Positions 7,599-15,375 of a DNA stretch of 33,847 bases are shown piece by piece; position 1 is the stretch's first letter; every line of letters begins with the position of its first letter. Where the stretch lies: the NCBI GenBank assembly GCA_938084055.1, contig CALKDK010000036.1:1-33847 (forward strand), written 5' to 3'. The DNA comes from an uncultured Luminiphilus sp. (lineage in GTDB: Bacteria; Pseudomonadota; Gammaproteobacteria; Pseudomonadales; Halieaceae). Below the pieces are notes generated by a model. It did not search any database and was not told the origin of the DNA. It saw only the letters and a program-made list of their open reading frames with translations. The position numbers were made by a program, and so were the translations under genes.

Positions 7599-8042
7599 TT
7601 ATTTCCAACAGTCAGCCGACGCGTAGGAACCCGAGCTGTTGGGCCCATCCTGATTGACTGCGAAGGTCCCGCAGCTGTCACTCGCCTGAGGACCGCCGCC
7701 AACCGGTGTGGCTGTCATGACAAAGGCCGTAGCGTTGGTCGATGCGGTATCAACGGCGAGGGTGTAGTAGCCGTCAGGGGATGTGGCGCCAATGCCCAGT
7801 GCCGACACAGAGCTGGCATAGGATTGGTTGTCCCCCCGATACTTTTCCATGGCTAACTGGGCCGACAGAAGGGCATTTCGGGCATCGGTACGGCGGCTTT
7901 TTTGCACCATATCCTGATAGGCAGGCAGGGCAACCGCGGCCAGGATGCCAATGATGATGACGACTATTAGCAGTTCTATCAGCGTCAGGCCGTATTGGCC
8001 TCGGCTGAGGCGGCCTTTACTTTGGCATACGGTCAGTTTCAT
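7599..8042 (-). CDS. pilE: PilE-type type IV pilin
   Basis: A 147-residue pilin. The leader ends SRGQYG and the mature protein starts LTLIELLIVVIIIGILAAVALPAYQ, with Glu5. The C terminus has the disulfide-loop pair Cys-Gly-Thr...Asp-Cys-Trp-Lys typical of PilE-like pilins that close minor pilin operons in gammaproteobacteria. The ATG at 8040-8042 was chosen because GGGGAG precedes it by 4 bases; an in-frame upstream ATG at 8132 would add 30 residues before the leader. Here the gene is on the strand opposite to fimT-pilWXV, with its own upstream space of about 95 bases, so it may be regulated separately. Confidence 0.88.
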   Translation of the reverse strand: MKLTVCQSKGRLSRGQYGLTLIELLIVVIIIGILAAVALPAYQDMVQKSRRTDARNALLSAQLAMEKYRGDNQSYASSVSALGIGATSPDGYYTLAVDTASTNATAFVMTATPVGGGPQASDSCGTFAVNQDGPNSSGSYASADCWK

Positions 8043-8136
8043 GACGCTCCCCTGATAATTTGATTTGCGGGTTCCAAGACGACCCACAGCGGCGATAGGG
8101 TACCCTAGCGAGAGGCGCCTGGGCATTGCCAATGGG

Positions 8137-8703
8137 TCAATCCGTGCACTGTGTCAGCAACTCCCGAATCCAGGGTAGGTGAGCGCGGCCGACGAAAACT
8201 TCGCCGTCAACAATGAGTGCGGGAACATCGATTACGCCGGCTGCCTCTGCCTCGACGTGGTGGCGATCCAGCGCTTCGGTGCTGTCGGGTGCAGCGCACG
8301 ACACGGTGGCGTCCAGCAGCTCCGCCACGGTTGCCGGGCAATTCAGGTTTTTCTGGTCCTGCCAATAGGCTTTGAAGCAGGCCTCAACAAAAGGAGTGGC
8401 GTCACCTGCAATGCCAGCCAGTGCAGCAAGAGCGGCGTCGGTCCTGTTCTTACCCGTGCGACGCTCCAGGCTGATACCCCGCAGCTTTGCATAGTGTTGG
8501 TTGATACGCTCGCGATAGGCCGCTCGAACGCGACCGTGGGCAGCCGTTCGTGAGGGGTCGTGGCTTTGGGTGGGCAACGCCCGGCTAGGTGCCCGAAAAG
8601 GCAACCAACGGACCTCACAGGCCGTATCCCGCACCACGGCCAACGTGGGTTGGAGTGCGAGGTAACTCTCGGGTGATCTGAAATCCAGATAAACCGTCAG
8701 CAC
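8137..8703 (-). CDS. DsbA-like thioredoxin / 2-hydroxychromene-2-carboxylate isomerase family protein (copy 2)
   Basis: A 188-residue cytoplasmic protein (no signal peptide). It starts LTVYLDFRSPESYLAL, where Ser10 replaces the CxxC cysteine of DsbA as in kappa-class glutathione transferase-like isomerases, and ends VDVPALIVDGEVFVGRAHLPWI-like (GVIDVPALIVDGEVFVGR), the cis-Pro and strand motif of the family. Known members use glutathione to isomerise 2-hydroxychromene-2-carboxylate in aromatic catabolism, but substrates vary. The GTG start overlaps the stop of the paralogous upstream gene by 7 bases. Last gene of the nitronate monooxygenase/HMG-CoA reductase operon. The substrate here is unknown. 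Confidence 0.78.
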   Translation of the reverse strand: MLTVYLDFRSPESYLALQPTLAVVRDTACEVRWLPFRAPSRALPTQSHDPSRTAAHGRVRAAYRERINQHYAKLRGISLERRTGKNRTDAALAALAGIAGDATPFVEACFKAYWQDQKNLNCPATVAELLDATVSCAAPDSTEALDRHHVEAEAAGVIDVPALIVDGEVFVGRAHLPWIRELLTQCTD

Positions 8704-9401
8704 GGCAGACCGCCGTCCGGATCATAGGCGATATCCGGTGCACGGCCAGACTGCCCCAGCAGGTGCCAGCGGAGGTAGGGTAAATGCTCCCTGCCGAAGA
8801 ACACCTCGCCGTCAAGCACGTAGCTGGGGACACCGAAGAGGCCGCTCGGGTGCAACTGTGCAGCGAGGGCATCGTGCTGTGCCCGCCCCGAACCGCGTTG
8901 AAAGTCAGCGAATCCCGCACTACTGATGCCCGCCTCCTCGAGGCAGCCGGAGACGACCTGTGCATCCTCTATATCGAGCAGGCGTTGCCAAAATCTGGGA
9001 TAGACGGCTGACAGGTAGGCAGCCATGCGCTCTGGCTTGTTTTGCCTGACCCAGAGGATAGCGATGTTGGCAATGCTGGAGTCCCAGATTTTCTCTGTAC
9101 CCTTGAGGATATGTCCTTGCCGCTCGGCATAACGGCGTGCTTCCCGGTACCAATACCGAATGGCACGCCAGGTTTCTTCACTACGTCCCTCCGACGTCAC
9201 AACTTTACCGTAACGTTTCTCCGCGGAACCAAGAAAGCTGGGGATATCCAGGGTCAGTGGGCGCCAGTCAAACGGGCGACCCACCTCTTTTTCCAGAGCC
9301 AAGGTGGGTTTGATGGCCACGAATGCGTAGGGGCTTTTAACGTCGATGTAGACGATCAGTGGTGCGGTACTCTCCAGGGCCTTCATCGCCGGTGCATTCA
9401 T
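8697..9401 (-). CDS. DsbA-like thioredoxin / 2-hydroxychromene-2-carboxylate isomerase family protein (copy 1)
   Basis: A 234-residue protein with VYIDVKSPYAFVAIKPTLAL at the N terminus (Ser23 in the active-site position), a helical insert, and the C-terminal signature GLFGVPSYVLDGEVFFGREH. These are hallmarks of the DsbA-family kappa-GST-like isomerases. It resembles the next gene (8137-8703) in both end motifs but is longer, so the two look like diverged paralogues that may form a heterodimer (inference). It begins 12 bases after the HMG-CoA reductase stop, with GGAT before the ATG. No CxxC redox pair is visible in the active-site position, so a disulfide oxidase role is unlikely. Confidence 0.8.
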   Translation of the reverse strand: MNAPAMKALESTAPLIVYIDVKSPYAFVAIKPTLALEKEVGRPFDWRPLTLDIPSFLGSAEKRYGKVVTSEGRSEETWRAIRYWYREARRYAERQGHILKGTEKIWDSSIANIAILWVRQNKPERMAAYLSAVYPRFWQRLLDIEDAQVVSGCLEEAGISSAGFADFQRGSGRAQHDALAAQLHPSGLFGVPSYVLDGEVFFGREHLPYLRWHLLGQSGRAPDIAYDPDGGLPC

Positions 9402-9413
9402 TAAAATCCGGAT

Positions 9414-10610
9414 CTAACGGTTGCGACCCAGACGTTCGTGGGCATCGACCCACTCGTTGGTACGCGTCGCTTTATCGATACGGGTGGCCGCTGCCAGGGA
9501 CAGTTCGCCTGCCACCACAAGGCCGGCGGCAATTTCGCAGAGCTTGAGTGCCTTGCCTTTGCCATGGCAGTCCATCATTTTCAGGCATTCACTCTGGGTC
9601 GGCAGGTTGGTGCCACCGCCGTAGCTCGCCATGATGATGGAGGGCAGGGTGATGGAAAAATAATGGTCGCCGTCCCGGGTTGCCCGCTGATAGACCGTGC
9701 ACTGATTGGATTCGCCGATGTTGGCTATGTCCTGGCCTGTGGCGAGGTACAGCGCCGCGAGACCGTTGGCGGGGTGACTGGCATTGTTTGAACTGTTTGA
9801 CATGAAGGAGGCCAGGGTGGAGACCTGATAGCCGTACTGCATCTGTTCGGGCGTGATCCGCAGGTTATCCATGAGGACCTTGCGTGGGATCGTGATTTCG
9901 GCAGTGACCCTTCGTCCCCGGCCCTTCAACATGTTGACCGAGGAGGTTTTCTTCTCCGTATCAAAATTGCCTGAGAGCATATAGTTGCGCATCTTTCCCG
10001 GATAATTCTCACGAATCCACTCGCAGGCGAAAAACGTCGCCCTGCTGGTCATGTTCTGACCAGCCGCATCCCCCGTGGCGTAATCAAACCGAGTAGCGAC
10101 AAAATTGTGGGCGTGGTAATTCTCAATTTCCAGCAGTTTACCTACCGACGTGGTGCTCTCGGCCTGGGCTTTGATCGCCTCAAAGCTCTCCCGTAACCAG
10201 ATTTGGAAATCCCTCGCTTCCCGGGCATTTGTGAAGATAAACAGGGGGGCGCGTTGCATGGACTCAGCGGACACCGTTGTGATGACGCCGCCGGCCTCGC
10301 GAATGACTTTCATGCCCCGGTTGTAGCTGGCCAACATCGTACCTTCGACAGTTGCCATGGGAACATAAAACTCTCCTTGGGCATGCTCCCCATTCACGAG
10401 CAGGGGGCCGGCAACGCCAATGGGAATCTGTGCTACACCCCACAGGTTTTCAATATTGCCAGCCATAACGTGGGGGTCGTAGCTGTACTGTTTGGTGTGC
10501 TCAAGTTCTACGCCAGTCTGTGCTGCTATGAATGCCCTGCGCCCGGCGAGAGCCTCTTCGCTGTAGTCATCTTCAGTTGAGCGGGGTATTTTTGGTCTTT
10601 CCTCGCTCAT
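9414..10610 (-). CDS. Hydroxymethylglutaryl-CoA reductase (catalytic domain only)
   Basis: A 398-residue soluble enzyme of the HMG-CoA/mevalonate interconversion. Visible motifs: GNIENLWGVAQIPIGVAGPL (51-70), MATVEGTMLASYNRG with catalytic Glu89, TGDAAGQNMTSR (179-190), EKKTSSVN with the catalytic Lys at 220/221, ATGQDIAN with Asp294, SYGGGTNL (329-336) and a C-terminal His391 followed by NR. The class I-like ENxxGxAQIPxGxAGPL motif contrasts with the usual DAMGMNM loop, which here is DAAGQNM. The gene overlaps the preceding nitronate monooxygenase-like gene by 4 bases. No other mevalonate pathway gene is near, so either a biosynthetic or a catabolic (mevalonate-oxidising) role is open. Confidence 0.88.
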   Translation of the reverse strand: MSEERPKIPRSTEDDYSEEALAGRRAFIAAQTGVELEHTKQYSYDPHVMAGNIENLWGVAQIPIGVAGPLLVNGEHAQGEFYVPMATVEGTMLASYNRGMKVIREAGGVITTVSAESMQRAPLFIFTNAREARDFQIWLRESFEAIKAQAESTTSVGKLLEIENYHAHNFVATRFDYATGDAAGQNMTSRATFFACEWIRENYPGKMRNYMLSGNFDTEKKTSSVNMLKGRGRRVTAEITIPRKVLMDNLRITPEQMQYGYQVSTLASFMSNSSNNASHPANGLAALYLATGQDIANIGESNQCTVYQRATRDGDHYFSITLPSIIMASYGGGTNLPTQSECLKMMDCHGKGKALKLCEIAAGLVVAGELSLAAATRIDKATRTNEWVDAHERLGRNR

Positions 10611-11572
10611 TGTCCCATCACCCGGGCTTTCGCTGCTGTGTATTCCTCGGTCAGTTTAGCCACATAGTCTGCGGTCGATCCGCGGCTTTTAACGGCACCA
10701 ATGCCCTGGCCGGAGCCCCAAATATCTTTCCAGGCTTTGGCATCGGTGTTGCCACCGGAACCAAAGTCCATTTTGGTTGGGTCGCTCTCGGGAAGATTGT
10801 CAGGATCCAGGCCGGCATTCACCACAGAGGGTCGCAGGTAGTTGCCATGGATACCCGTGAACAAGTTGCTGTAAAGGATGTCGTCTGCGCCGCAGTCCAC
10901 GATAGCCTGCTTGTAGCCTTCGTCAGCATTGGCTTCGTCAGTAGCGATAAATGCTGACCCGATATAGCCCATATCGGCGCCCATGGCCTCGGCGGCCAAC
11001 ACGGCGTTGCCGGTAGCGATAGCGCCTGAGAGTACCAATGGCCCATCAAACCACTCTCGAATTTCCTGGATCAGTGCGAAAGGTGACTGGGTGCCGGCAT
11101 GACCGCCCGCGCCACTTGCCACGGCGATGAGGCCGTCAGCACCTTTCTCCACAGCCTTCTTGGCGAAGCGGTTGTTGATGATGTCATGGAGGGTGATGCC
11201 ACCGTAACTGTGTACCGCTTCATTGACCCATTCTTTGGCGCCCAGCGAGGTGATCACGATGGGTGCTTTATATTTGACACACATTTCCATGTCATATTCG
11301 AGACGGGCATTTGACCCGTGCACAATTTGATTGACTGCATAGGGTGCTGCCGGGGCGTCCGGATTCTCCTGGTTGTGGCGGTCGAGTTCCTCGTTGATTC
11401 GTTGCAGCCACTGGTCGAGTACTGGTTCGGGTCGCGCATTCAGTGCAGGAAAGGATCCCACGATACCTGCCTTGCACTGGGCTATGACCAGATCAGGGTT
11501 TGAAATGATGAAGAGGGGAGACCCAATTACTGGAATGCGCAGGGTATCTTTCAGAATGGGGGGCAAAGCCAT
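10607..11572 (-). CDS. Nitronate monooxygenase / 2-nitropropane dioxygenase-like FMN enzyme
   Basis: A 321-residue TIM-barrel flavoprotein. It starts LRIPVIGSPLFIISNPDLV and has GIVGSFPALNARP (37-48), the FMN/active-site sequence ASGAGGHAG (152-160, His158) and GPLVLSGAIATGNAVLAAEAMGADMGYIGSAF-type phosphate-binding motifs (starting near residue 177). Known relatives oxidise nitronates, while many homologues in catabolic clusters act on other substrates or reduce enoyl groups, so the name is a family label. An AAGGAG ribosome site lies 8 bases before the ATG. First gene of a four-gene operon with HMG-CoA reductase (4-base overlap) and two isomerase-like genes; a palindrome lies about 60 bases upstream. 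Confidence 0.8.
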   Translation of the reverse strand: MALPPILKDTLRIPVIGSPLFIISNPDLVIAQCKAGIVGSFPALNARPEPVLDQWLQRINEELDRHNQENPDAPAAPYAVNQIVHGSNARLEYDMEMCVKYKAPIVITSLGAKEWVNEAVHSYGGITLHDIINNRFAKKAVEKGADGLIAVASGAGGHAGTQSPFALIQEIREWFDGPLVLSGAIATGNAVLAAEAMGADMGYIGSAFIATDEANADEGYKQAIVDCGADDILYSNLFTGIHGNYLRPSVVNAGLDPDNLPESDPTKMDFGSGGNTDAKAWKDIWGSGQGIGAVKSRGSTADYVAKLTEEYTAAKARVMGQ

Positions 11573-11632
11573 GGCGAAGTCTCCTTGGACTCAAATTGAA
11601 GTAGATGGATGCGTCTGGAAGTTGCACATTTG

Positions 11633-11647
11633 AACATACAGTATGTT
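11633..11647. promoter_or_regulatory. Palindromic operator candidate AACATAC-A-GTATGTT
   Basis: Perfect 7-base arms around one central base, with a further half-site GTATGTT at 11662-11668. It lies 61 bases upstream of the nitronate monooxygenase-like start and about 90 bases upstream of gspA. Size and symmetry fit a TetR-type repressor operator for the 8137-11572 operon (inference); no TetR gene lies in the window. Confidence 0.5.
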
Positions 11648-11738
11648 TTTTTGTCGCTCAAGTATGTTTCGGTGTGTGGGGAACTGTGCGAAGCTTGAGG
11701 CCACTGTTGTCCCAACGGCTTTTTGAAGAACCCGATCC

Positions 11739-13346
11739 ATGTACTACAAGTATTTTGGTTTAGCGGAATCGCCGTTTTCGATTTCGGTCAATCCGCGCTA
11801 CCTGTTCATGAGCCCTCGACACCGGGATGCGCTGGCACACCTCTTGTACGGTGTGGGGAGCGGCGGTGGCTTCATTTTATTGACCGGCGAGGTGGGCACG
11901 GGAAAAACCACCATTAATCGCGCACTACTCGAACAGCTACCGGAAAATGTCGATCTTGCTATTGTGCTGAATCCAGCCTTGAGTGCGGTGGAATTGCTCG
12001 CTTCTGTTTGTGATGAGCTGCAAATCGAGTATCGACAGGACGGTGAAGGCCTTAAGCATTTGACCGATTCCCTGCACCGTTTCCTGCTGTCAAATCATGA
12101 AAAAGGGCGTAGGACGGTCCTGATGATCGATGAGGCACAGCATCTTGATTTTGATGTTCTTGAGCAGATCAGGTTGCTGACCAATCTTGAAACCGACCAT
12201 GAAAAACTCCTGCAAATCATCCTTATAGGTCAGCCAGAACTGACCGAGAAGTTGGCCAGGCCTGAATTGCGGCAGCTGAACCAACGCATCACCGCCCGCT
12301 ACAATCTTGAGCCCCTCGACCCCAACGAGACCGCTGCCTATATTCGCCATCGTTTGGAGGTGGCGGGGTTGCCGGCCGGCCATGAGATTTTCCCCCGCAG
12401 CGTGGTGAAAGAAATTCACAGGCGGGCACAGGGCATCCCGCGGCAAATTAACCTGTTGTGTGATCGCGCGCTTATGGGTGCTTACGGACGCAAGCTGGGC
12501 AGGGTTAATCGCCCGTTGGTTGTGGCGGCGGCCAGGGAGGTTTTTGGTCCGGCTGCAAAGACGTCAAAATTTGCGAGTGCCAGAATTTCGCTACTTTTTC
12601 TGGGGCCGGTGGTTGTTGCCGCTCTGCTGCTGTGGGCCGGGCTCGTGCAGGTTGACTGGCTGATTGCGCCGGCGGAGCCGGTAACGCTGACTCCGCAGGG
12701 GCAGCCGGCAGTATCAGATCGCGTCGCAGTTCCCTCCTGGCTTCTGGAAGAATCCGCAGCAGATCAGCGCCTTTGGCAACTTTCGAGTGATGCCCCACCC
12801 CCGCCCTATATTTGTGGTGCCGTACCTGCAGACGGACTGCTATGCAGTCGTGGCCGCTCGGAGGTTTGGGAGCCCGTTATCAACTTGCGAAGTCCTGTCA
12901 TACTGAGCATGCAGACCCCCAGTCGGTTCAGCGCGGCAACCCTGGTGGTGGCTTTTGGAGAATCCTTTGCCTGGGTGTGGGGTCGGACGGGTTTGGAGCG
13001 TATCGAACTGGTCGAACTGGCCGGCGCATGGCGGGGTGAGTACACTCTTTTGTGGCGCCCGCCTCCAGCTTGGAACGGACCGCTGGCAGTGGGTGACAAC
13101 AGTGCCGCTGTTGCCGTAGTCGCCCAGCTGTTTGCGCGCTTTGACGGTCAGCCCGAACCGCTGACAGGCAATCTTTTTACCCCCGCTCTGGCCGAGCGTG
13201 TGACTTTATTCCAGAGCGATCATGGCTTAAAGGCCGATGGCGTGGTTGGCGAGCAGACTATGTTGCGACTCCATGCCGTGCTTGGTTTATCCCAGAACTT
13301 CGAACCTGCCATGCAGAGGGCACGGTGGCTTACGAGGAGCCCCTGA
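11739..13346 (+). CDS. gspA: GspA/ExeA-type AAA ATPase with peptidoglycan-binding domain
   Basis: A 535-residue inner-membrane ATPase. The N terminus MYYKYFGLAESPFSISVNPR is the family signature; Walker A is GEVGTGKT (50-57) and Walker B VLMIDEAQ (Asp131, Glu132). A single transmembrane helix lies near residues 283-305, and a peptidoglycan-binding-like segment follows near 479-520 (FQSDHGLKADGVVGEQTM). ExeA/GspA with ExeB/GspB remodels or senses peptidoglycan so that the type II secretion secretin can assemble. The partner gspB starts 2 bases after its stop. The N-terminal part also resembles MSHA-linked MshM ATPases, but the gspB neighbour and C-terminal domain favour GspA. Confidence 0.88.
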   Translation: MYYKYFGLAESPFSISVNPRYLFMSPRHRDALAHLLYGVGSGGGFILLTGEVGTGKTTINRALLEQLPENVDLAIVLNPALSAVELLASVCDELQIEYRQDGEGLKHLTDSLHRFLLSNHEKGRRTVLMIDEAQHLDFDVLEQIRLLTNLETDHEKLLQIILIGQPELTEKLARPELRQLNQRITARYNLEPLDPNETAAYIRHRLEVAGLPAGHEIFPRSVVKEIHRRAQGIPRQINLLCDRALMGAYGRKLGRVNRPLVVAAAREVFGPAAKTSKFASARISLLFLGPVVVAALLLWAGLVQVDWLIAPAEPVTLTPQGQPAVSDRVAVPSWLLEESAADQRLWQLSSDAPPPPYICGAVPADGLLCSRGRSEVWEPVINLRSPVILSMQTPSRFSAATLVVAFGESFAWVWGRTGLERIELVELAGAWRGEYTLLWRPPPAWNGPLAVGDNSAAVAVVAQLFARFDGQPEPLTGNLFTPALAERVTLFQSDHGLKADGVVGEQTMLRLHAVLGLSQNFEPAMQRARWLTRSP

Positions 13347-13347
13347 G

Positions 13348-14289
13348 ATGTCGATGATCCTGGATGCGCTCAAGCGTTCGCGGGAGGGACAGGATTCTGG
13401 TGCCGGTGTGCCTTCCGTGGATACACAACACTATGTAGAACCGGATAAGGGATCCTATGTTTTGGGTACCAGCCTCTTTGTGCTGGCCGCCACGGGCGCC
13501 CTGATAGTTGCCCTGGTTGTCTTTGTGGTTGTGCAGTGGCGTTCAAAGCCTACCGATATGCCCACAGCCGCTGAGTCTGACTCGCAGGCTGAGCTGACCG
13601 AAGCGCCATCCGCGAAAAGGAAAAATCTGACCCCCGGAGAGGCTGTGGAGAGCCCGGGTTTTCAGGTCAACAGTGCCGACGGGCGAGCCAATCCACAGGA
13701 GCAAAGCAGGATCGCCGCGTTGTACCGGGATGCAAATTCGAGTCCCGCTGTGGCGACCCCGGGCAAAACGCCGGATGGACAGGATGACGCAGTATCCAAC
13801 GCGGCTCCTGTTGCCACGAGCAGGCAGGGTGCGGCCGTCATCGGCAGGGATGACAAGCCCCCCAGCCCGCCGTCCGGCGTAGCCAGCAACGGTTCACCTG
13901 ACGCTGATGTCCCTGCGGTCAACTCCGGCGGCTCAACGACTACCGGGAGGAGGGTGACAGGGCAGGCCGAGGGGGATGTGCTCGATATTGCCGAGTTGGT
14001 TCGGCGGACCCAGTCAACATTGGGCAAGCCGGCCCTGACGCCCCATGATGCCCCGCTTCTCGACGAACTCTCACAGCAGCAAAAGGATGCCATACCGACC
14101 ATTATGTACACAGTTCATGATTGGTCTCCCGACGGCGTATCCCGCGTCACCCTTAATGGTCAGGTCATGATGGCGGGGCAGCAAAAGGGAGGTGTCACAG
14201 TCTTAGAAATCCTTTCCGACAGCGCGATTCTCAGCTGGCGGGGTACGCGATTTCGCCTCCGCGCCCTGAACAGCTGGGTCAATCTGTAA
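13348..14289 (+). CDS. gspB: General secretion pathway protein GspB
   Basis: A 313-residue protein starting MSMILDALKRSREG, the typical GspB/ExeB N terminus (MSxILDALKKS). A transmembrane helix spans residues 38-64, then a long low-complexity Pro/Ser/Ala/Gly linker of about 150 residues, and a C-terminal domain (PTIMYTVHDWSPDGVSRVTLNGQ ... RALNSWVNL) that matches the GspB C-terminal fold in the periplasm. It pairs with GspA in secretin assembly for type II secretion. The ATG at 13348 was chosen because it gives the canonical N terminus; a longer frame from 13237 would overlap gspA by 110 bases. Other T2SS core genes are not in the window. Confidence 0.87.
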   Translation: MSMILDALKRSREGQDSGAGVPSVDTQHYVEPDKGSYVLGTSLFVLAATGALIVALVVFVVVQWRSKPTDMPTAAESDSQAELTEAPSAKRKNLTPGEAVESPGFQVNSADGRANPQEQSRIAALYRDANSSPAVATPGKTPDGQDDAVSNAAPVATSRQGAAVIGRDDKPPSPPSGVASNGSPDADVPAVNSGGSTTTGRRVTGQAEGDVLDIAELVRRTQSTLGKPALTPHDAPLLDELSQQQKDAIPTIMYTVHDWSPDGVSRVTLNGQVMMAGQQKGGVTVLEILSDSAILSWRGTRFRLRALNSWVNL

Positions 14290-14302
14290 GCGCAGAGCGG
14301 CC

Positions 14303-15334
14303 TCAGGGCGCGGGGTCGGGAATCTCCTGGTGTATCGCTTTGATGCCGGCCTTGACGGCATCGGACAGCGCAATTTCCAGGCTGCCAAGGTTTTCTGCCA
14401 GTTGGTCAATGCGGGTCGCGCCAATAATATTGGCGAGCAGGAAAGGCCTTGAGTTGACGAAGGCGAGTGCCATTTGTGTGGGACTGAGCCCATGCTCCTC
14501 TGCAAGAGCCGCGTAGCGTCCAGCGGCTTCCCAGGTTGGTGCAGAACCGTAGCGAGCAAAGCGTTTGAACAGCGATAGTCTCGATCCTTCCGGGCGGGCG
14601 CCCCCGCGATATTTTCCGGTCAGCAGGCCCATCGCTAATGGTGAATAAGCCAGGAGACCAATATCCTCCTGATGGGAAATTTCAGCCAGTCCGATCTCAT
14701 AGGTGCGATTGAGGAGGCTGTAAGGATTTTGAATAGACTGTGGTGACGGGAGTCCTTCGCGCCGTGCAGTCTGCAGAAAGGTCATGACCCCCCAGGGTGT
14801 TTCATTTGACAGGCCGTAACTGCGGATTTTGCCCGCTCTTATGCATATTTCCAGGGTGCGAATCACGTCCTCAATGGGTGTCCATTGGGCATTGGGCTGA
14901 TGACTGTAGCCCCGTCGGCCAAAACAGTTGGCCGGTCTCTCGGGCCAGTGCAACTGATAGAGGTCAATGGTGTCGGTTTGAAGGCGCCGCAGGCTGTTAT
15001 CAACGGCTTCTAGCAAATGCTCCCTGGTATATTTCGGTCCACCGCGAAGGTAATGAAATTCTTCACGCGGTCCCGTTGCCTTGGTCGCGAGGACCACGTC
15101 ATCTCGACGCCCCGACTTTGCAAACCAACTGCCCATGTACTCCTCAGTAAGACCCTGGGTTTCCTCTTTTGGTGGCACGGGATACATTTCTGCGGCGTCG
15201 ATAAAGTTAATGCCATGATCCAGGGCGAAGTCGATTTGTTCGTGGGCCTCCTGTTCGGAGTTTTGCTGCCCCCAGGTCATTGTGCCGAGGCAGATGCGTG
15301 ATACGGCTCGCCCGTTAATGGCGGTAAGGCTCAT
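14303..15334 (-). CDS. tas: Aldo/keto reductase, Tas-like
   Basis: A 343-residue NADP(H)-dependent oxidoreductase with TIM-barrel aldo/keto reductase motifs: LGTMTWG (16-22), INFIDAAEMYPVPP (42-55) with Asp46 and Tyr51, catalytic Lys85 (LATKATGP) and His129 (DLYQLHWPERP), then YGLSNETPWGVM and IIGATRIDQLAENL for the cofactor phosphate. The AEMYPVPP and HWPERPANCFGRRGY sequences are specific to the Tas subgroup. Physiological substrate is unclear. It lies 41 bases downstream of the alkaline phosphatase gene on the same strand and converges with gspB, whose stop is 13 bases away. Confidence 0.86.
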   Translation of the reverse strand: MSLTAINGRAVSRICLGTMTWGQQNSEQEAHEQIDFALDHGINFIDAAEMYPVPPKEETQGLTEEYMGSWFAKSGRRDDVVLATKATGPREEFHYLRGGPKYTREHLLEAVDNSLRRLQTDTIDLYQLHWPERPANCFGRRGYSHQPNAQWTPIEDVIRTLEICIRAGKIRSYGLSNETPWGVMTFLQTARREGLPSPQSIQNPYSLLNRTYEIGLAEISHQEDIGLLAYSPLAMGLLTGKYRGGARPEGSRLSLFKRFARYGSAPTWEAAGRYAALAEEHGLSPTQMALAFVNSRPFLLANIIGATRIDQLAENLGSLEIALSDAVKAGIKAIHQEIPDPAP

Positions 15335-15375
15335 GGCAATGAATCCTATTGATGCGTTGGGGGCGGGTTGCTGCT

